Notes: generated by a model from the letters alone, not told the origin. DNA of 64,000 bases from Holothuria scabra (GCA_037179385.1 CM074179.1:34993905-35057904); one strand, 5' to 3'. Shown: positions 48,346-62,799, counted from the first letter of the stretch. Translations and numbers: made by a program.

Positions 48346-50351
48346 AAAAGAAACGTTGCCTTTTAAGCTTAAAATGTGTATTTATCGAAAACACAGAATT
48401 TCTGACAATGACCAGAATAATCGATTCCATCACCAGGTAGGAGCAGCGCGTTCCAATGTAAAAGTTTAAGTTAATGTGCTTGGTGGGTACATAATAATTG
48501 CAAAGAAACTAACTACAAAATCATTTTTTAACATGTTGTGGTTGCCCTTTAAAGGTTTATTTCAATTAAATAAACAACAACGGCCCAATTTTGTCATACC
48601 TCGGAGCTTACATGAAGCATCACGCTTGACTGAGATATATACAACCAGGGAGAGGTATCACGTCAAAGCCAAATTGTTACCAATTTATGAGAAGTATTAA
48701 AAATGTAAACTGTTCAGAATATTTGCCAATGATGGCACAGTTAAATAAATCTTTCTCGTATGACTGGATTTATCCCTTGACTTAGGAGACCTGCATAACT
48801 CACTTTCAGACTCGACTTCAGAGTAACTTGAACCATCAGGAATCGAAGAAGGACTCCACTTCGTTTTGAATATTGTTAAAGAAATGGACACTTTGAACTT
48901 GTGAGTTGTCATTACTTCGTGTCATTTCACAGGTTTTTTTTTTCTTTTTTTTTTTCTTTCTTTTTGTAATCACAGTTGTTTTCTTTCCTTTATTCAATGA
49001 CACGTGTAAAGGCCCCCATATGATGATCCCACAGGAACGTTCGAGTAGTACGCCAAACATTGAAAAGGCAACAGTAAAGGTGTATATCTACCAATTGAAA
49101 GGTTGATAACTTACTTAGGGTTTCTAAGGCAATTCCGTCGCAATGCTTCTTATTAGACTAAGTAGTCAGGTTTCATATCCAGGCTTTACAAAATGTTGAA
49201 TGCATTTGTATCCTGGCTATTTACAGTTAAGGGAATGCTCTGAACAGGGAGCTGTTATTTGGGTAAATAACAGCTTCCTGCTCTAAAAAAAATGAAATGA
49301 AAGGACCGAAATTTGAAAACCGAATTAAATCGTTAGGTATACTCACTCATGAAACATGAATTTGTACATACGATTTGAGGATTGTTTAAGTGTGAAAAGG
49401 GTATGTAAACGTAAAAGTTACAGATGTGAAAGATGGTGACTATCACAAATCAGCTCAATATACCGCTATCATGGCCATTGTCAGGATGTCTTGACTATAG
49501 ATGTTGTTATGTATATCTGCAGAAGTTACATATGACCTCACCGTATAGGAACTGTGGCAAAATTGAGGTTAGCGACGGATGCTTGACTTTAAAAAAATTG
49601 GGACGCCCAGAGGTATTTTTCAACCGTAAAAACAGCTAATGTTTCCTACATACTTCAAATAAGAAAATAAACTGAGTAATCCATTATGATAACTTCAAAA
49701 CCTTGGTAAAAAGGTAGCATCATTTGCACCTGCATATGCCAACACTGTTCGTTTTCTGAGAGGAGGTCAGAAATCCATTTCCCCGTCACTCCAACTTCAA
49801 GCCCCATCTCTTTACGAATTTTCTAACTTAAAGTTATCTTCGAAGGATTGCAACATCATCAACTATGGCGCCCAGGTGGATCATCATTCCCTCCTCCGAT
49901 AGTTTAATCGCTGTTGCAATAAATAGCGCCTTCCCATCTCCTACAATTAAACGTAAACGTCACTTCTAGAAGAATGGGAGGGTTCTCCATTCTTTGATGC
50001 TACCAGATGCTAATTAAATAACTCTTGGCAAGTTGAAGCTCAAAGGAAAATACCCACTTATTACTTTAATTATCCCCTTTCTGTTTTTGGCCGTTCCCGG
50101 GCAGGGCTTTTTTTTAACCTTGCTATGTGGGTATGTAAGAACAAAAATCTAAGAAATAATGCTTTTCATTTCGAAACGAATTTGAAAAAATTGTCTCAAA
50201 CCATCCATCACGTAAATTTCAATAGATCGATTTCTTGCTAGAAGCCTTCAGTTATCGAAATGGTTTCATTACCGGTAACTTTAGACAATAATTGACCAAA
50301 CTGTTATTTGAACTAGCGTAGGTTTTTTCGTTTATTCTTAATGTGCACCAT
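48346..50351. other. Intergenic sequence, no gene seen
   Basis: No recognised coding sequence. A T-rich tract lies at 48934-48966. Confidence 0.4.
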
Positions 50352-50500
50352 AGAAAATAAGAAGCTATCTTAAAACTGAGTCAATTTGTCCCCATAGTGA
50401 CTCACTTTATTCACTAAATATAAACAGGCCATATTTAAAGTGAGTCATTATGAGGACAAATGGACTCTGTTTTAGGATAGTGAGTCGCTCTTTATTTTCT
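50352..50500. mobile_element. Foldback MITE / long hairpin
   Basis: AGAAAATAA, then AAAACTGAGTCAATTTGTCC and GACTCACTTTA on the left pair with their inverted, slightly diverged copies on the right, around a 25-base loop. The stem is about 60 bases, with one 7-base offset. Confidence 0.7.
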
Positions 50501-53500
50501 AAGCATATTCAGCCGCCACTTTTAAATCTTTCACTGTTTTCGGACGTTCTCGGGCAGGGTCTTCTTTTTGTGCCTTCGTTTTTACGAGCGAATGCGAAGT
50601 ATAGCAGTCGCTTTATGGACTTGTTACGGTGTTTTCATTCTGTGCCTTGTTGGTTTTGTTACTTTGTAAGAGTTTGTAAATTAAAGAAGCTCATTGAGTT
50701 GGTTCATGAAATTCAACAATTTTTTCCAAACCTGTTAATTTTTCTCCACATACTAATGGCAAATGGTAAAACTTAGACAATCCCCATATACAGATATAAA
50801 CTACGTACAAATAACTGTGTTATGAGTGAGTAATTAACGGTTCAAGTACGTTTTCAAAAATTCGTGACCAGACACTTTTTCAAATTATGTACAAAACCTT
50901 TACAAGTCAGGACACTAGAAAATTCAAAATTTAACGTTTTCTGTGACTTTTGAACTTGAAACGTGACTTGCTATGCTAACTTTAAGCATTGCTATGTGGT
51001 AGTGACCATTGGAGACTCTTATTACGTTATCGATATCAACTCAATGAGCCTCTTTAAAAGGTGTTAACCATGAAAACAGATAACTTAGTTAAGGATGTCT
51101 CTGGTTTCATTACACGTTGAGGCATATTACTTCAGGGATATTTCAATTACATGGTTCTTGGAACACCGACTTTATGGGGTTCTCAGAAACCCTTTCTATA
51201 GTTTTTGTCAACTGCCGTTCTTTATGACATCGTTACCCTTCTTTTCTTACAGTTTGACACATCCGAGCAATCTGTTCACGTAAAAATTTAGGCGTTGTTA
51301 TAAGAAAAACATTGAGCGGGTGATTTCTTTTCTTAATCAAGCAATTTATAACTGTAACAAGAGCGACAAAACAAAGGTATGATATTTTATTTTGTTCAGA
51401 ACGTCACAGAGGGTTAGGAATAGAGAACGGATAAGATAACGTAGTCTCCTGGATGCGAAAATTACGCAATACTAACTGCGTCATTTTCTTCTGACCTAGA
51501 CGTTTCAACTGAAACTTGAATCTTCCTTACTAATAGGCGCTTGCTTTGCCGGTGGCCACATGATCAACCGAACGCCATATGCTACAGTTCCTTATATCAA
51601 GTGCTACCGTGGCTTTAAAAAGCCATTTTGAGATTTTGATGTGTTTCAGAGGAAAGTCTAATATGAGCCATGCGCAGGGCTATATATGCTTAACCGCATC
51701 TAAATAACTTAGTTAACCTCACCCCAAGTTTTTTTTTTTTGTTTTTTTTGTTATGCATTTTGTAAATATTCTCACATTAGATTTTTTCTCATTTGTGGCT
51801 GTACTTGACGTCATGGCATAATTAGACTTAGCAAAGGCTTGTAAGACAAATTTAAAAAGATTCCTTTGAGCAACCGTACTGTAAGGGAGAAGACCTTCTA
51901 GCTGCGCACTTATCCAACCAAAGAAAGAGGAGGTGGGTGAGAAATTTTAAACTGTTTACTTTGTTGACAATTAATCGAAGCAGCTTCGATTATTGGATTT
52001 GCTCAGTTTGTTAAATGAACTCGTGCCTTCTTTCTTGGCTCGGCGTATGAATATCTTCAATGTGATGCCTCTCTATTTACACACGAACAATACTAACGTT
52101 ACACAGCATTTCATCTGTCGCGCAGTTATTTTGACTTTTTCATGAAGTGGAAATTTCGACTACTTCCCCGATGTCACCGACTTGACTGTGTTCCATAGAA
52201 TAATCAGCCTACTGGAAGCAAGTAGGAAGTCTTCCTTTCGAAGGACGATAAGTTGTTACGCAGTTCTATTGACTTTCTTTATATTCTTGATTTGATCACT
52301 CATAAAACAGTCCCAGACTTGAACGCCGCTACGCAGACTAACGCTGGTACTCACTCCGCGACCACACCATCGAAAATCCCCGCTTGTTTAACACGCTTGT
52401 CAACCGCTTAAAGTCCGTTGGCAAGTCTCAGCTTAATCTGCGCATGTGCAGAAGCCCGAATCTGAGGTGTAAACATTTTACAGCCATCTGTTGCCTGCGT
52501 GAAAGGTACGTTCCTGACACAGCGGTTAAAGTTGTGTTGGCGGCAGAACATTTCTCTCTGAGATGGTGAGCATGGTAGGCCGTTTGCTCATTTTTTGTAC
52601 AGCACTTATAATATTTATTCGATCGAGGCTTGGAATCAAGTGGCGCAATTTTGGGCTTTTCCGTTTCGTTTCATACCATTTTCAGTGGCTTCGATTAGTA
52701 CTCCTGCAAATGCAAACCGTCTATTTATAGTAGAAATGGGAAGAGAGATCTCTAACGAGGGAGTAGCAAAATAAAAGACTGCGTAGTCATCTCTCTCTAC
52801 CCTTAAACCTCATTAGCCAAGATGATAGCTAAGTTACATCTCTCTTGATCTGGAAGTTTATGCTTGCTTTGTTGGTGATCATGCGATGCATTCACATACA
52901 GGTGATCCGGTTGAACTGCCGAACCGTAATAAGCACTGCCATCGAACAATACTGAGAACACTAAGGAAGTTAAAAAACATACACTAGCTGTTTTGTTTAG
53001 TTAACATCATTTATACTTATCACTCGTATATACTTTTCCGAAACTCGAGATTGCAGCATAAACATTTCCTTTTTCCTCACCTCCCATCACTAATGCTTCA
53101 CCTGTATAAATTTTCAACACTGATGTCCTTTTCTGAAATTCGCAAACCTCTTCATCATAACAAATTCACCATGTACTACCTGTTACTCGTACCAACTAGT
53201 TGCTAGCACCGTTAGACTGCCCCCATTCGCGAGTATCCATGCCTTGCATTCTGGTTAACCTTGCTGCGAGGGTGTGCTTAAACGAAGTTGTCTGAAACGA
53301 AGATATAAGACCCGACTAAGGTTTCGTTCATGATTTTTCGTTTTGTGAAACAACCGAGAATTCTAACTTGATATAATTGATTCCAGGCACCATGGAGACA
53401 GGGGAGGGGCGGGGAGGGGGCTGGGGCTTTAACCCTGCGCCCTTTTTCAGTCCTGGCCCCTACACATGAGTCCCGACTCGACTCCCGGGGCTAATTTGAA

Positions 53501-56500
53501 ACAGTATTGATAGACATTTAAAAAATATATTACACAAATTTAAAAGGAATCATAAGATAAACGATCCTGTACTTAATTTTTTTGTCAATAACCATTCCCT
53601 CTGTTTTATCGTAAAATATGTCCCCTATAGCGTATTTATGGCTAGATTTGTTGTATGTTCGAAATGAGGAAAGGGGCGCATGTTTAGTCGAGTACTACCT
53701 CTTCAGCTAAAAGCGTCAGGGTACCAGACCTGGTCTACGATTGTTTAGCGTACGCGAACGTACTGCTTACGTACGTGTACGCCCTGCCGGCATACTCACA
53801 CCAATGACATCACCATATGCACACTGCACGTAACCTAATACATTCATTATGGACGTCAAAAACAAAAGAGTGGGGCCGAAAAGGCAAGTATAAGGATATT
53901 TACTCTCAAAGGTTAAACCCACAGCACCCTTAAAAAGAGATAAAATTAGTCAGCACATGACTTGGGTACAAGTTCCTTCGGTAACCCTACTTCTTTTGCT
54001 AAAAGCATTACGGCCGTTAGAAGTTTAATTCGAGAAACAGGATAATGAATCAAGAATTCCTCCCACAAAACGTATTAGACTTCGCGAGCCCCTAAAAGGG
54101 GCGGAGAAACTTCGTGCAATTTCGTAAAAGTTTCGAATTAAGTGTACAGCCTTAAAGGTCGAGTTAAAAGTGCCAAATTTTGTCTGAAGGCGGAAAAACC
54201 GAGCACTTTATCAAAAATCTCTCCGACATATCTCGATCGGATAAAAAATAGCCCTATAGGTAGGGCTGTCAGTTTATAGCTACCCGCTTTTGAATCAGAA
54301 TATCAAGCCTCATAGGCCTCAAAGGACCATTTAAAACAATGAGGATACGATACACTCTGTACAATAACCAAAGAGCTAAAACAAAACCTGCAGTGCTAAG
54401 ACACTGGCACTTAATATCAGATTATCAGAATCTGTGTCACATTTTCCGACAGCACCGGTCATACCCTTTGATAGAGCACCCAAAATAGATAATACCTAGT
54501 TAATTCAAGGCTTAAAAGCTACGGTAAACTGGAAACAACTCAAGAGGAGAATGAAGTTGCTCCATCGATTCTCTCATCTAGGAGCTGTAACAGAGCAAAT
54601 ATTCTATCGTATTAAGACCAAAACAAACTAAAAAGCCCAACTACTGATGAAGCTAAACATCTAAAAATCAAGAGAAGAAACATGTCCACTTAAAGGTGTT
54701 AGAAACCTAATAGATCAGCACTTGAAAGTATCTGCGGTCTTTAATCCCATCCCACATCACAGAGATGCTAACTGTCTAATTACAAGACAACACCTTAAAA
54801 TTCAAAATTGAAACAAGGGACTGCATACGTAATAACAGATAATGCCACTGCCTACCTACTTCCATTCATTTAAAATAAGTCCCTACGTAACTAATGGATG
54901 AAACAACTTTTATCACTGGTTTTCTGGTCTTAATAGTCAAAGTGTAACTGAAACTTCAGATTTGGGTAGGCTCATCAAAGATGTACAACAGTTCATGGCA
55001 CCGTACGGTCGTAGAAAGGAATATACCGCGATCCATATTGCTGACGGGCCTCTAAGTTGTCAGCTCCCAGCGTCCAAAATTCGCTCGGCGGTCCCTGGAT
55101 TCGTTTACCTAATCGTTCGATTCTCCAAAAATTATTGCTTATACGTAGCCGGCAGAGAAGAAAAATAATTACGTAAGCAGCCTTACGACTGCATGTTTTG
55201 TGCTTCGAGAAATGCTGCAAGAGTGGTTGCAGCTCGGGGTCTGAGGGAGATCGGAAAACTAAGAGACTTATTGCATGCAGTCTCCTGGTTAGACAATGGT
55301 TGGTGCGCACTTCAGTATTGGATATTGAAGAATATCACGATCTCAGTTGACCAACCAGGCACACCAAAGGTTACCTTGACGACGGTAACAAAATGTTGGA
55401 AAATTTGAACCGGTGGTTGAGGGGGGCAGATAGACTTGCCCCAAGTCTCTCGACATGTTCCCTCTCAGCTGTAAGGATTCTTCTCTGTCACTATACCCTC
55501 CCTACGTCTCACCACTTTGACCTCCCCCCATGCACCTTTGCAGACAAACCAGCTTCTTACACTTTCCTCTTTCCACTTCAAATCGTTACAACGCCAACAC
55601 ACAGTGTGCAAACCAACACACCTGGAACGGTAATGCACGCTAACAAGTTTTTACACTCACCGCTTCGAACGTTGCTACTCTGAGTCATTGTAAGGATCTT
55701 GCGTGGCAGATTCTTGTTTATAAGCTGTGTACATATCAACAAGCGGAGATCTAGCTTACTCGAGAGTCTTGTAGCTTTTGCAACTGGTGACGTAGCATTT
55801 TGGGAGGTGCGATTTTTAATCACTAATCCCTGTAGCCAATGAAAAGCTCTCTATATGTAAACAGACAGAACGATGCACCATAATGGATATCGAGCAAAAG
55901 TCGCAAAATGCCGAAGCTGATTGGATAATACAGTAAACTATCTTGAAATATATTCACCTAGATTCTAAGATGAATAAGACAATATAGAAGTTAAAGATGA
56001 TGACGTAAACAGTTGCAAAAGATACAAGTCACTCGCGGCAAGCTGCAAGTTTGAACTGACAGCTCAGCAGGCTCGTGTGTGTGAGCTGTATACAGTCTTC
56101 GCGAACAGGTGTTACACAGAACTCGCTCGTGGAAGTTGCAGCAACGGGGCAATGAGAAGTAATCTGAATAGTTGCATAGCAGCACATGCGATAGAATCAC
56201 CTTAAAGAATAGGAACATAAATAAAATGAAAGGTGGATGGAAGGAATACGTGAGAGACTTAGGGCAAGTCTAGGGGGCAGAGGGAGTTGTGACGTACACC
56301 TCGAACACGTGACGTAAACCAGGAAGGAAGCTGATAGGGCAAACCCATGGGGGAAATCAAAGGAATCAAAAATATAAAGATATGCGTGGCGTGCTAATAT
56401 TTGAAATGACCAGTTAAGGATAGGCTAACCAGTTAAGGATAGGCTAACCAGTAAAATCCGACAGTGTTCATACAATAACTAGGAGACGTTCTTTGAGGCG

Positions 56501-59500
56501 TAGAGTGATATATACTGAAAAAAAAAAAAACATGAAGGGAAAGGAAATTTTAAAACTAGGAACGAAAGTTCTTCAAAGGGAAGGAAGTATGTCAATTGTT
56601 TCTTCTTTTAGGTTTATAGCTACACATGTATACCGTTTAACATATTTCTTCCAAACCAAAAACTCAGGATTGTCTTTGAAACACTTTGGTAGAAGTTTGT
56701 TGGTTCTCAACCAGTTGAGAAACACTTTCCCAGTTCCTCTGTGTATTATGGTTGGCCTACACTATGGAATGATGTCACAGTGAATGCAAAATGACACTAC
56801 CAAAAAATTCAACAGCATAATAGAAATATACAGAGATTTATTTCCAGCAAGGGGAGTCAGTTCTCTATTCATTGTGTACTTATTACAGTGTGTGAATTGC
56901 TGCTTTTAACCATTCATTTCTCTTAGTGATCACAATAAACTAAAGGCTATTCTAAAGAATATTCAGGAAAAGTTAATTATGACATTGTAAATACAAAATA
57001 AAACTGTAATTAAATGTTATGTGAAGTTTAGCACCTGTATGTCTTTGAGCATATGAGAGTATATCCATTATTTCTTTTTTTGCCTCATAGACCTTCACCA
57101 ATCCTTCCAGTGCCAGCCTGGGAAAGGACGTTTACATGGACCACCAGATCACATTTATCTAAGCTTTGGCCGAAAAGTGTCCAATAGGATATCATTCTTG
57201 GCAGGGATATGGATGCATATTTGTTGGTTCATGGACTTAACAACAGAAGTGAACATCTAAGTGCAGCTTCAGTATGAGTGCAGATCGAACAATCTGGCAT
57301 AACATAATACCAGTTTGTCAAGTGCAGGGAAGAAGGGATTTCCATGTACCACCAGATGACATTTGCTTAAATGCCTTTGCCCGAGATTGTGAAATAGGAC
57401 GTCATTCTTGGTAGGTGTAAGGATGCATGTATCAGACTTCATTGTATCACAGGGGCAGCCCATCCGCCCCTCTTCAGTTTCACAATGCCCCCCTCATGTG
57501 AGGGTCTTCCCGCACCCTACACCCTGCCTCTTTCTCCCCCACTCTGTCTCTTTTCAATTCCTCCAGCTGGGTGTGCATCATAAATTAGTGGACAGACCCT
57601 TCCAATTTGTCCCATTCCAATGAGTGCTAACACTTGCATGGACTCTAATGCAGTCATCTGTGTGTTAAGTGGCAGGCTAACATCTCAGTTTGTAACATCT
57701 TAGTATACGTCAATAAAGCATACAGTTAAAACCTGGAACTTTGGAGAGTTTTTATTGGCAGATGGTTCTGCACCTGTACTTTCCCCTCCCCCTTTTTCGC
57801 TGAAGCTAGGAGTCTGCATATATATTTGTTGGTTCCAGGGTTCCTGGACTAAGCAACAACAGTGAAACTGAAACATCTGAGTTCAGTTATGAGTGTGGAT
57901 AAAAACTTTAAATAGCCTCATTGCCATAATTGACAACAACAGCATACCCAAGCGTCACCCCAGTGTGTATTGCTTTTGTTAATCATTGAAATTTAATATT
58001 TCCTTTAGCTTTAGCCTTTTTTGCATTTTGTTGTGAGTACAAACTGAAAGTTGGCAAGCAACATTCCATTACTTTTCCTTGGCTTTGAGGTACTTCCCCC
58101 CAAGTTCAAAATTGCCAGTCAGACCAAAGTGATAAGACCTCACACATCCTTATCAGACCGCTTTTGATTTCAATTTCATTTGTAACAACTTCAATTTGTC
58201 GAACGAACAGAGTAGAGTGTTCACAATAACAATACACCCTCTTTCTTTTCGCACTACAACTATAGTTGTTCTAGTATTTAGTCTGGTATTGTAGCAGCTC
58301 TATCGAGAAGTCCACTTTCGGAGACCGCCCTCTATTTCCCAGCGACATTTCTTGGCAAAGAGATGGGCCATATTTTAGCGAATCTCTTTGTTTCAACCAT
58401 GACTAGTCTGCATGACCAGTGAGACTTTGATTGCATGTGCAGGGAGGAACAAAGGATTCAGTGGGCACTCGCTCCTCTGCTTGAACGACTAGGCATTAGC
58501 CTCCGTCCTATTTGAGAGTTATATTATAATAATTATTGACGCCAATAATTATTCGACTTTTTCCCGAAGTCCGAACACTCAAGTCATCGTTCACAAATAT
58601 TACTTTTAGTATCGCTGAGCGAAACCATCCTACGACTTCACGGAGAACTCGCTTTTATCTCTACCTTAGCAAAGCCATGTGGTTCGCGACAGTAGAGTTG
58701 AAAGTCACTTATCAACTTATTTCGTTGGAATTAGACATATTCGTCGCATTTCATACTATTTGGATATCGACCCGGACTGGAAGACTTGATTACGGATTTA
58801 GCCAGATTAATTATTTACACGGACTTCAGATTTGATTTTGGGTGAGTACATTTCTGATTTCTTGCATCTATCTGTGTGTGTAGTTGGCGCCCCCAATCAT
58901 CCTAAAGTATGAAGAATGTGCGGAGGAGGGGTTTTTGACTTGCAAAAGTGTACAAAAGTGTATTTGCATTAAATGGCTTTGTAAGAATCTTTTGAAATTA
59001 AAAAAAAAATGATTAAAAAGGCGGTGACGTCATGTCTCGAACAAACGTTATCCAATCTGAAGAAAATTTGAATCACTAAAGCAATTAAAATAAAGTAATC
59101 AAAACACGAACCCTTATACAATAAAGAAAGTAGACGAAAGAAAGATAAGAAATCAGAAAAAATGAAGACATCGCACAATTACAAACAAATTGAAACATAA
59201 AAAAATTTAACATCTGACCTTTTGATTGATAACAAGGTCTCTGCTGAAAATGTTTCTTTAAATTGAATTAAAACTTACCTCAAAGTAAGTGCCAGCATTC
59301 TAAATTATTAAATCTGAATTATCATATCAATAATTGGTGTTCCTTTACTACCAGATGGGGGTAGTACCTTGCAAAGTCCTTTTAGAAGAATGTCTTAAAC
59401 ATTTTTGTCTGTAATTGAAGAGAATTTACAAGTTTTGGAATCCCAGTTGTACAGTTGCAATTACTATACCGCATGCTTTCTCTGTACCGGGTTATTGTGT

Positions 59501-59988
59501 TTTGTTGTAAGTTTTTAAGGGTTAATCATAAGAGCACATTTTTATAAAGAGAGATTGATGTGCAATTATACTCTGCACGTTTATGTGACCTATTAGTGTA
59601 ACTTACTTTTTTATCGTTTGAGAAGAAGAAAAAAACCACAGGAACATATGAAACTTAGTTGTAAAACAAATGCCGGGGGTACTTGCCTTTGATTGATCGT
59701 TGTCATAATGTTAAACAACCGACAAAATCATGGTATCGTACTTTGAATTCTTTATTTGATTCTGTTTCATCAAGTTGTCTTAAAGTCACACATTGATATT
59801 CTGTCAAGCTTGACAACCATAGTGTTTTCCAGCAGTTGCATGAGTAGAATACCTTACTCATATGTAAAAGTCACCTTTATTTTATCTTGCATATCTTGAA
59901 TCAATGAAGTTAATCGCATCGGCAATTAAGTTACGATAAATATTAGGTGAAGAGATACCAAACCTTGTTAAAAGTTTGGCACGATGAA
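50501..59988. other. Long region without a supported gene
   Basis: No domain-bearing frame or splice-consistent exon was recognised. Noted items are a 22-base repeat in tandem near 56408-56452 (CCAGTTAAGGATAGGCTAA), repeated blocks around 57110-57430 and 57830-57890 (CATGGACCACCAGAT-like, ATTTGTTGGTTC), and a moderately GC stretch at 58320-58850 ending TTTTGG|GTGAGT, which could be a non-coding first exon. A stretch at 54540-54960 has coding-like codon runs broken by many stops and may be a decayed mobile element. Confidence 0.4.
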
Positions 59989-60205
59989 AGAGGGCGCACT
60001 TTCATTTCTGTGTACTTGATCCCACAATCGTTTCCAGATAGACCGTGCCAAAATATAGTATTATTTCACCCTTATAACTACTCTGTTCACCATTCAAATG
60101 TGAAAATGCGCAAGGCTGTATGACTTGGAGCGGCAGTTGCTGCAATTGCTTTCTTCGCAACATTTAAAATTTCTATACCTGTAATAGTCGAGCGTCGACA
60201 GAAAT
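59989..60205 (-). pseudogene. FREP fragment D: part of the last exon
   Basis: The reverse complement matches the last exon of copies A and C from the CDHYTY region to KVRPL. IFWHGLSGNDCGIKYTEMKV is preserved exactly, but the stop codon is lost and one base is missing after the NLNG region, breaking the frame. The stretch matching the variable loop is open and rich in cysteine. No poly-Tyr part or other exon is seen nearby. Confidence 0.85.
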
Positions 60206-60614
60206 CGATGTATTTTAATTGACGCACATACTTTCGGATGAATTGGGTTAATTTTGTATTAAATTCCTTTCGCAATGCCAGGTTTTTGTTCTCCGGTCTT
60301 TGTGTCTACACAGTGTTCAAATCGAAGACACAAAAACAAAGACACTGCCCGGAGTACGTTAAAACACACTGTGAGCATTTTGAGAAAATTCGTCTCTTGA
60401 AATTGGGCGTCTTGACTTGGCCGAGAGCATTATGACTCGGCAGATTTTTCAACGATGGAAAACCGCAAATAATAAGCTAACCTTAAAATTTCTATCAGGT
60501 GGATGTCCAGTATGTTAACTGCAAAAATACCTTACCGGCTGCTAGATTCGGAAATCACCCTTACTCAAAATTTATCTCTGGCTTATACCTGGAAATATCT
60601 GGCTGTAATTAAGT
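60206..60614. other. Intergenic sequence, no gene seen
   Basis: No supported feature. Confidence 0.4.
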
Positions 60615-61010
60615 TTCATATGGCCATATGAAGCCAGGTATAAAACCCTAGATAGGAATCTTGATACATCAAATCAAATTCAATATGGCCATATCAAACA
60701 AGATATAACTTTTAGTTGATGAAATGTCTTTCCAGATATGTAAAGAAAGTTTTATATGGCCATATCAAGCCAGATCTAACTTGATGAAATGCCTGTCCAG
60801 ATATGTATATCAAGTTCTATATGACCATATCAAGCCAGGTAAAACTCGATGAAAAGCCTTTCCAGATATGTTAGTAAAGTTTTATAAGGCCGTATCAAGC
60901 CAGATATAACTTGATGAAATGACAGTCCAGATATGTTAATAAAGTTTTATATGGCCACATCAAGCCAGATATAACTGATTAAAATACCATGCCAGAATTA
61001 CATAAAAACT
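60615..61010. repeat. 65-bp tandem repeat with ATATGGCCATAT core
   Basis: Six units are centred near 60620, 60685, 60757, 60822, 60887 and 60952, with spacing of 65 bases apart from one of 72. Each has TTTTATATGGCCATATCAAGC, then CAGATATAACTTGATGAAAT and TCCAGATATGT. ATATGGCCATAT is a perfect palindrome. Related pieces (CCAGATATGG, CCATATATGG) recur at 61510-61710. Confidence 0.85.
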
Positions 61011-62799
61011 TTTATATGATCATATTAATTCTTTTCCGTTAAATTTGTTTACCTGTCCTACATAAAGACCTTCTACGGAGGTTGAATAAGTATCATCAAA
61101 CCAAAATCGTAACAATAAAAACCATATTCAGCCACATTATATTAACATATGCAAATGACTCTCCAATGTGGGCGTGGTCAGGAATTTAGAGCCCTGATTT
61201 TCTTTTTTATGATTAAGGAAGTTAAACGTGAAAAATCATAAATCTTCAACATACTGTAATCCATGTTGGGATATTGCTCCACACGGTAATTTTAACCAAC
61301 AATGCAGTGTTGACATTTAAAAGTTGGAATTTCAAAGCAGTGTTGTTTTTACTTGTAAGTTATTTAACACCTTCAATTACTTCAGTCAATGTATGACAAT
61401 GGACATTAAACTTTCTACAGATGTTCAGATAGTCCTTAATATTATCCTGGCTCAGAAGTATTTCGATAGGCTTTACACAAAGGTAATGCGCCAACAAATA
61501 TTGGTGCAGACATGCAGGGTCCAGATATGGCCTGGATATAAATCCATATATGGACCATTTGTGTCCCATTTAAAATTAAAGGCATAACAAATTTTATATC
61601 GGCAATATATTCCTTTATGTTATATGAAGTTATCTCTCCAATTTTTGTTAAAGCCAGATACACATTCCATATCTGGACCAGATTTAGATTTTCATATACG
61701 GCCCATATGTGGATTTTGAGTAGGAGCAAGACCAAAATATAAATGTTCACGGTTCAAGAGGTGGAATTCTTTAATATAATTAAGTAATAATACTGGACGT
61801 TTCACTTTAGGCTTCAGCTTCCAAGACTCACTTTAAAAGTTGCAATCTGGCATCGGTCAAAAATGAGGAGCGATGCTGCAATCCCAAGAAGAAAAGCCTC
61901 AACAATTTTGTTAAGAGTTGTGATCTGAGTTTGTTGGGGTTTGGGGGTTTTGAGGGGTAATAGATATCTCCCTTCCTTTCAGAAAGTGACCAATGGTGGC
62001 ATAGATGCAAAGGGTGCTACATTTTTTGCAACATTTTGAAATTATCATAAATTCCGTCATACATGGCAGCAGCTGTAGACAGGAAATCGTATTACTGGCC
62101 TTGAAGGTGGCATGTTCAATTAATTCGGGATAATCACAATCCATGCAGACTTGAAACGTTTCCTTTTAGACTAAGCTCATTTTAATCCTTAAAAACCTTA
62201 TCTACAAATCCATGTTTCATTAGTGAATAATTATCGATTAAGTTCATCTTTTAAATTTTATAAGCTGACATTCTACAAAGTATTCGTTAATCTGTCTGTA
62301 ACCACGATACAAAACATTCAACTCCCAATTTGGTTTTTACGTGACACCTCTTGCTGGTTTGTTTGTATTTGTGCTTGTTAAGCTAGAGGTATTACGCAAT
62401 TAGCAGGGTTGTGGCCAAGTGGGAGGTGACTGATTCCTGGCATAATTATTTTTTAGACTTGATAGAGAATTTTGCCTTTGACTAAATACGTTTGTGCACA
62501 TTTTTTTACCTCCCGGTGACAAATCGCACGTGGAAAGGTTACAACCCTTTGGTACCTTGTCTGGCTACGGACCCGAGAACTGGGCCGTACGATGCTAGTT
62601 ACTGAAACTGAAATAAAATCTAGAGAGGAGTAAACTTCTTGTAGTTACCCCTTCGGACTTATTATGAACCCACTTTGATCATTTATATAATTACCTTGAC
62701 AGATAAAAGTGGAGACTCTGTTCCTACTTGGTGATGAACAACATTGTCAGAAATTATATATTTTAGAGAAATTCACATTTTTCAGAGCACAAAATGTTT
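61011..62799. other. Intergenic sequence, no gene seen
   Basis: No supported gene. Scattered ATATGG/CCATAT motifs at 61510-61710 suggest that the tandem repeat belongs to a larger element. TACTCAAAAT near 60561 and its inverse near 61718 may be its ends. Confidence 0.4.

Noticed and set aside
54540..55310. Coding-like stretch, possibly a decayed retroelement or gene
   Set aside because: Many stops in every frame and no conserved motif that I could confirm. It needs a translated search against repeat libraries; a significant hit would reinstate it.
56493..56783. 96-residue frame
   Set aside because: No domain, no signal peptide, and low-complexity start after an A-run.
58320..58850. Possible non-coding first exon ending GG|GTGAGT
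   Set aside because: A single good donor site with moderate GC is not enough. Transcript ends here would change this.
60615..61010. CRISPR-like array
   Set aside because: Repeats run head to tail without unique spacers, and the setting is eukaryotic.
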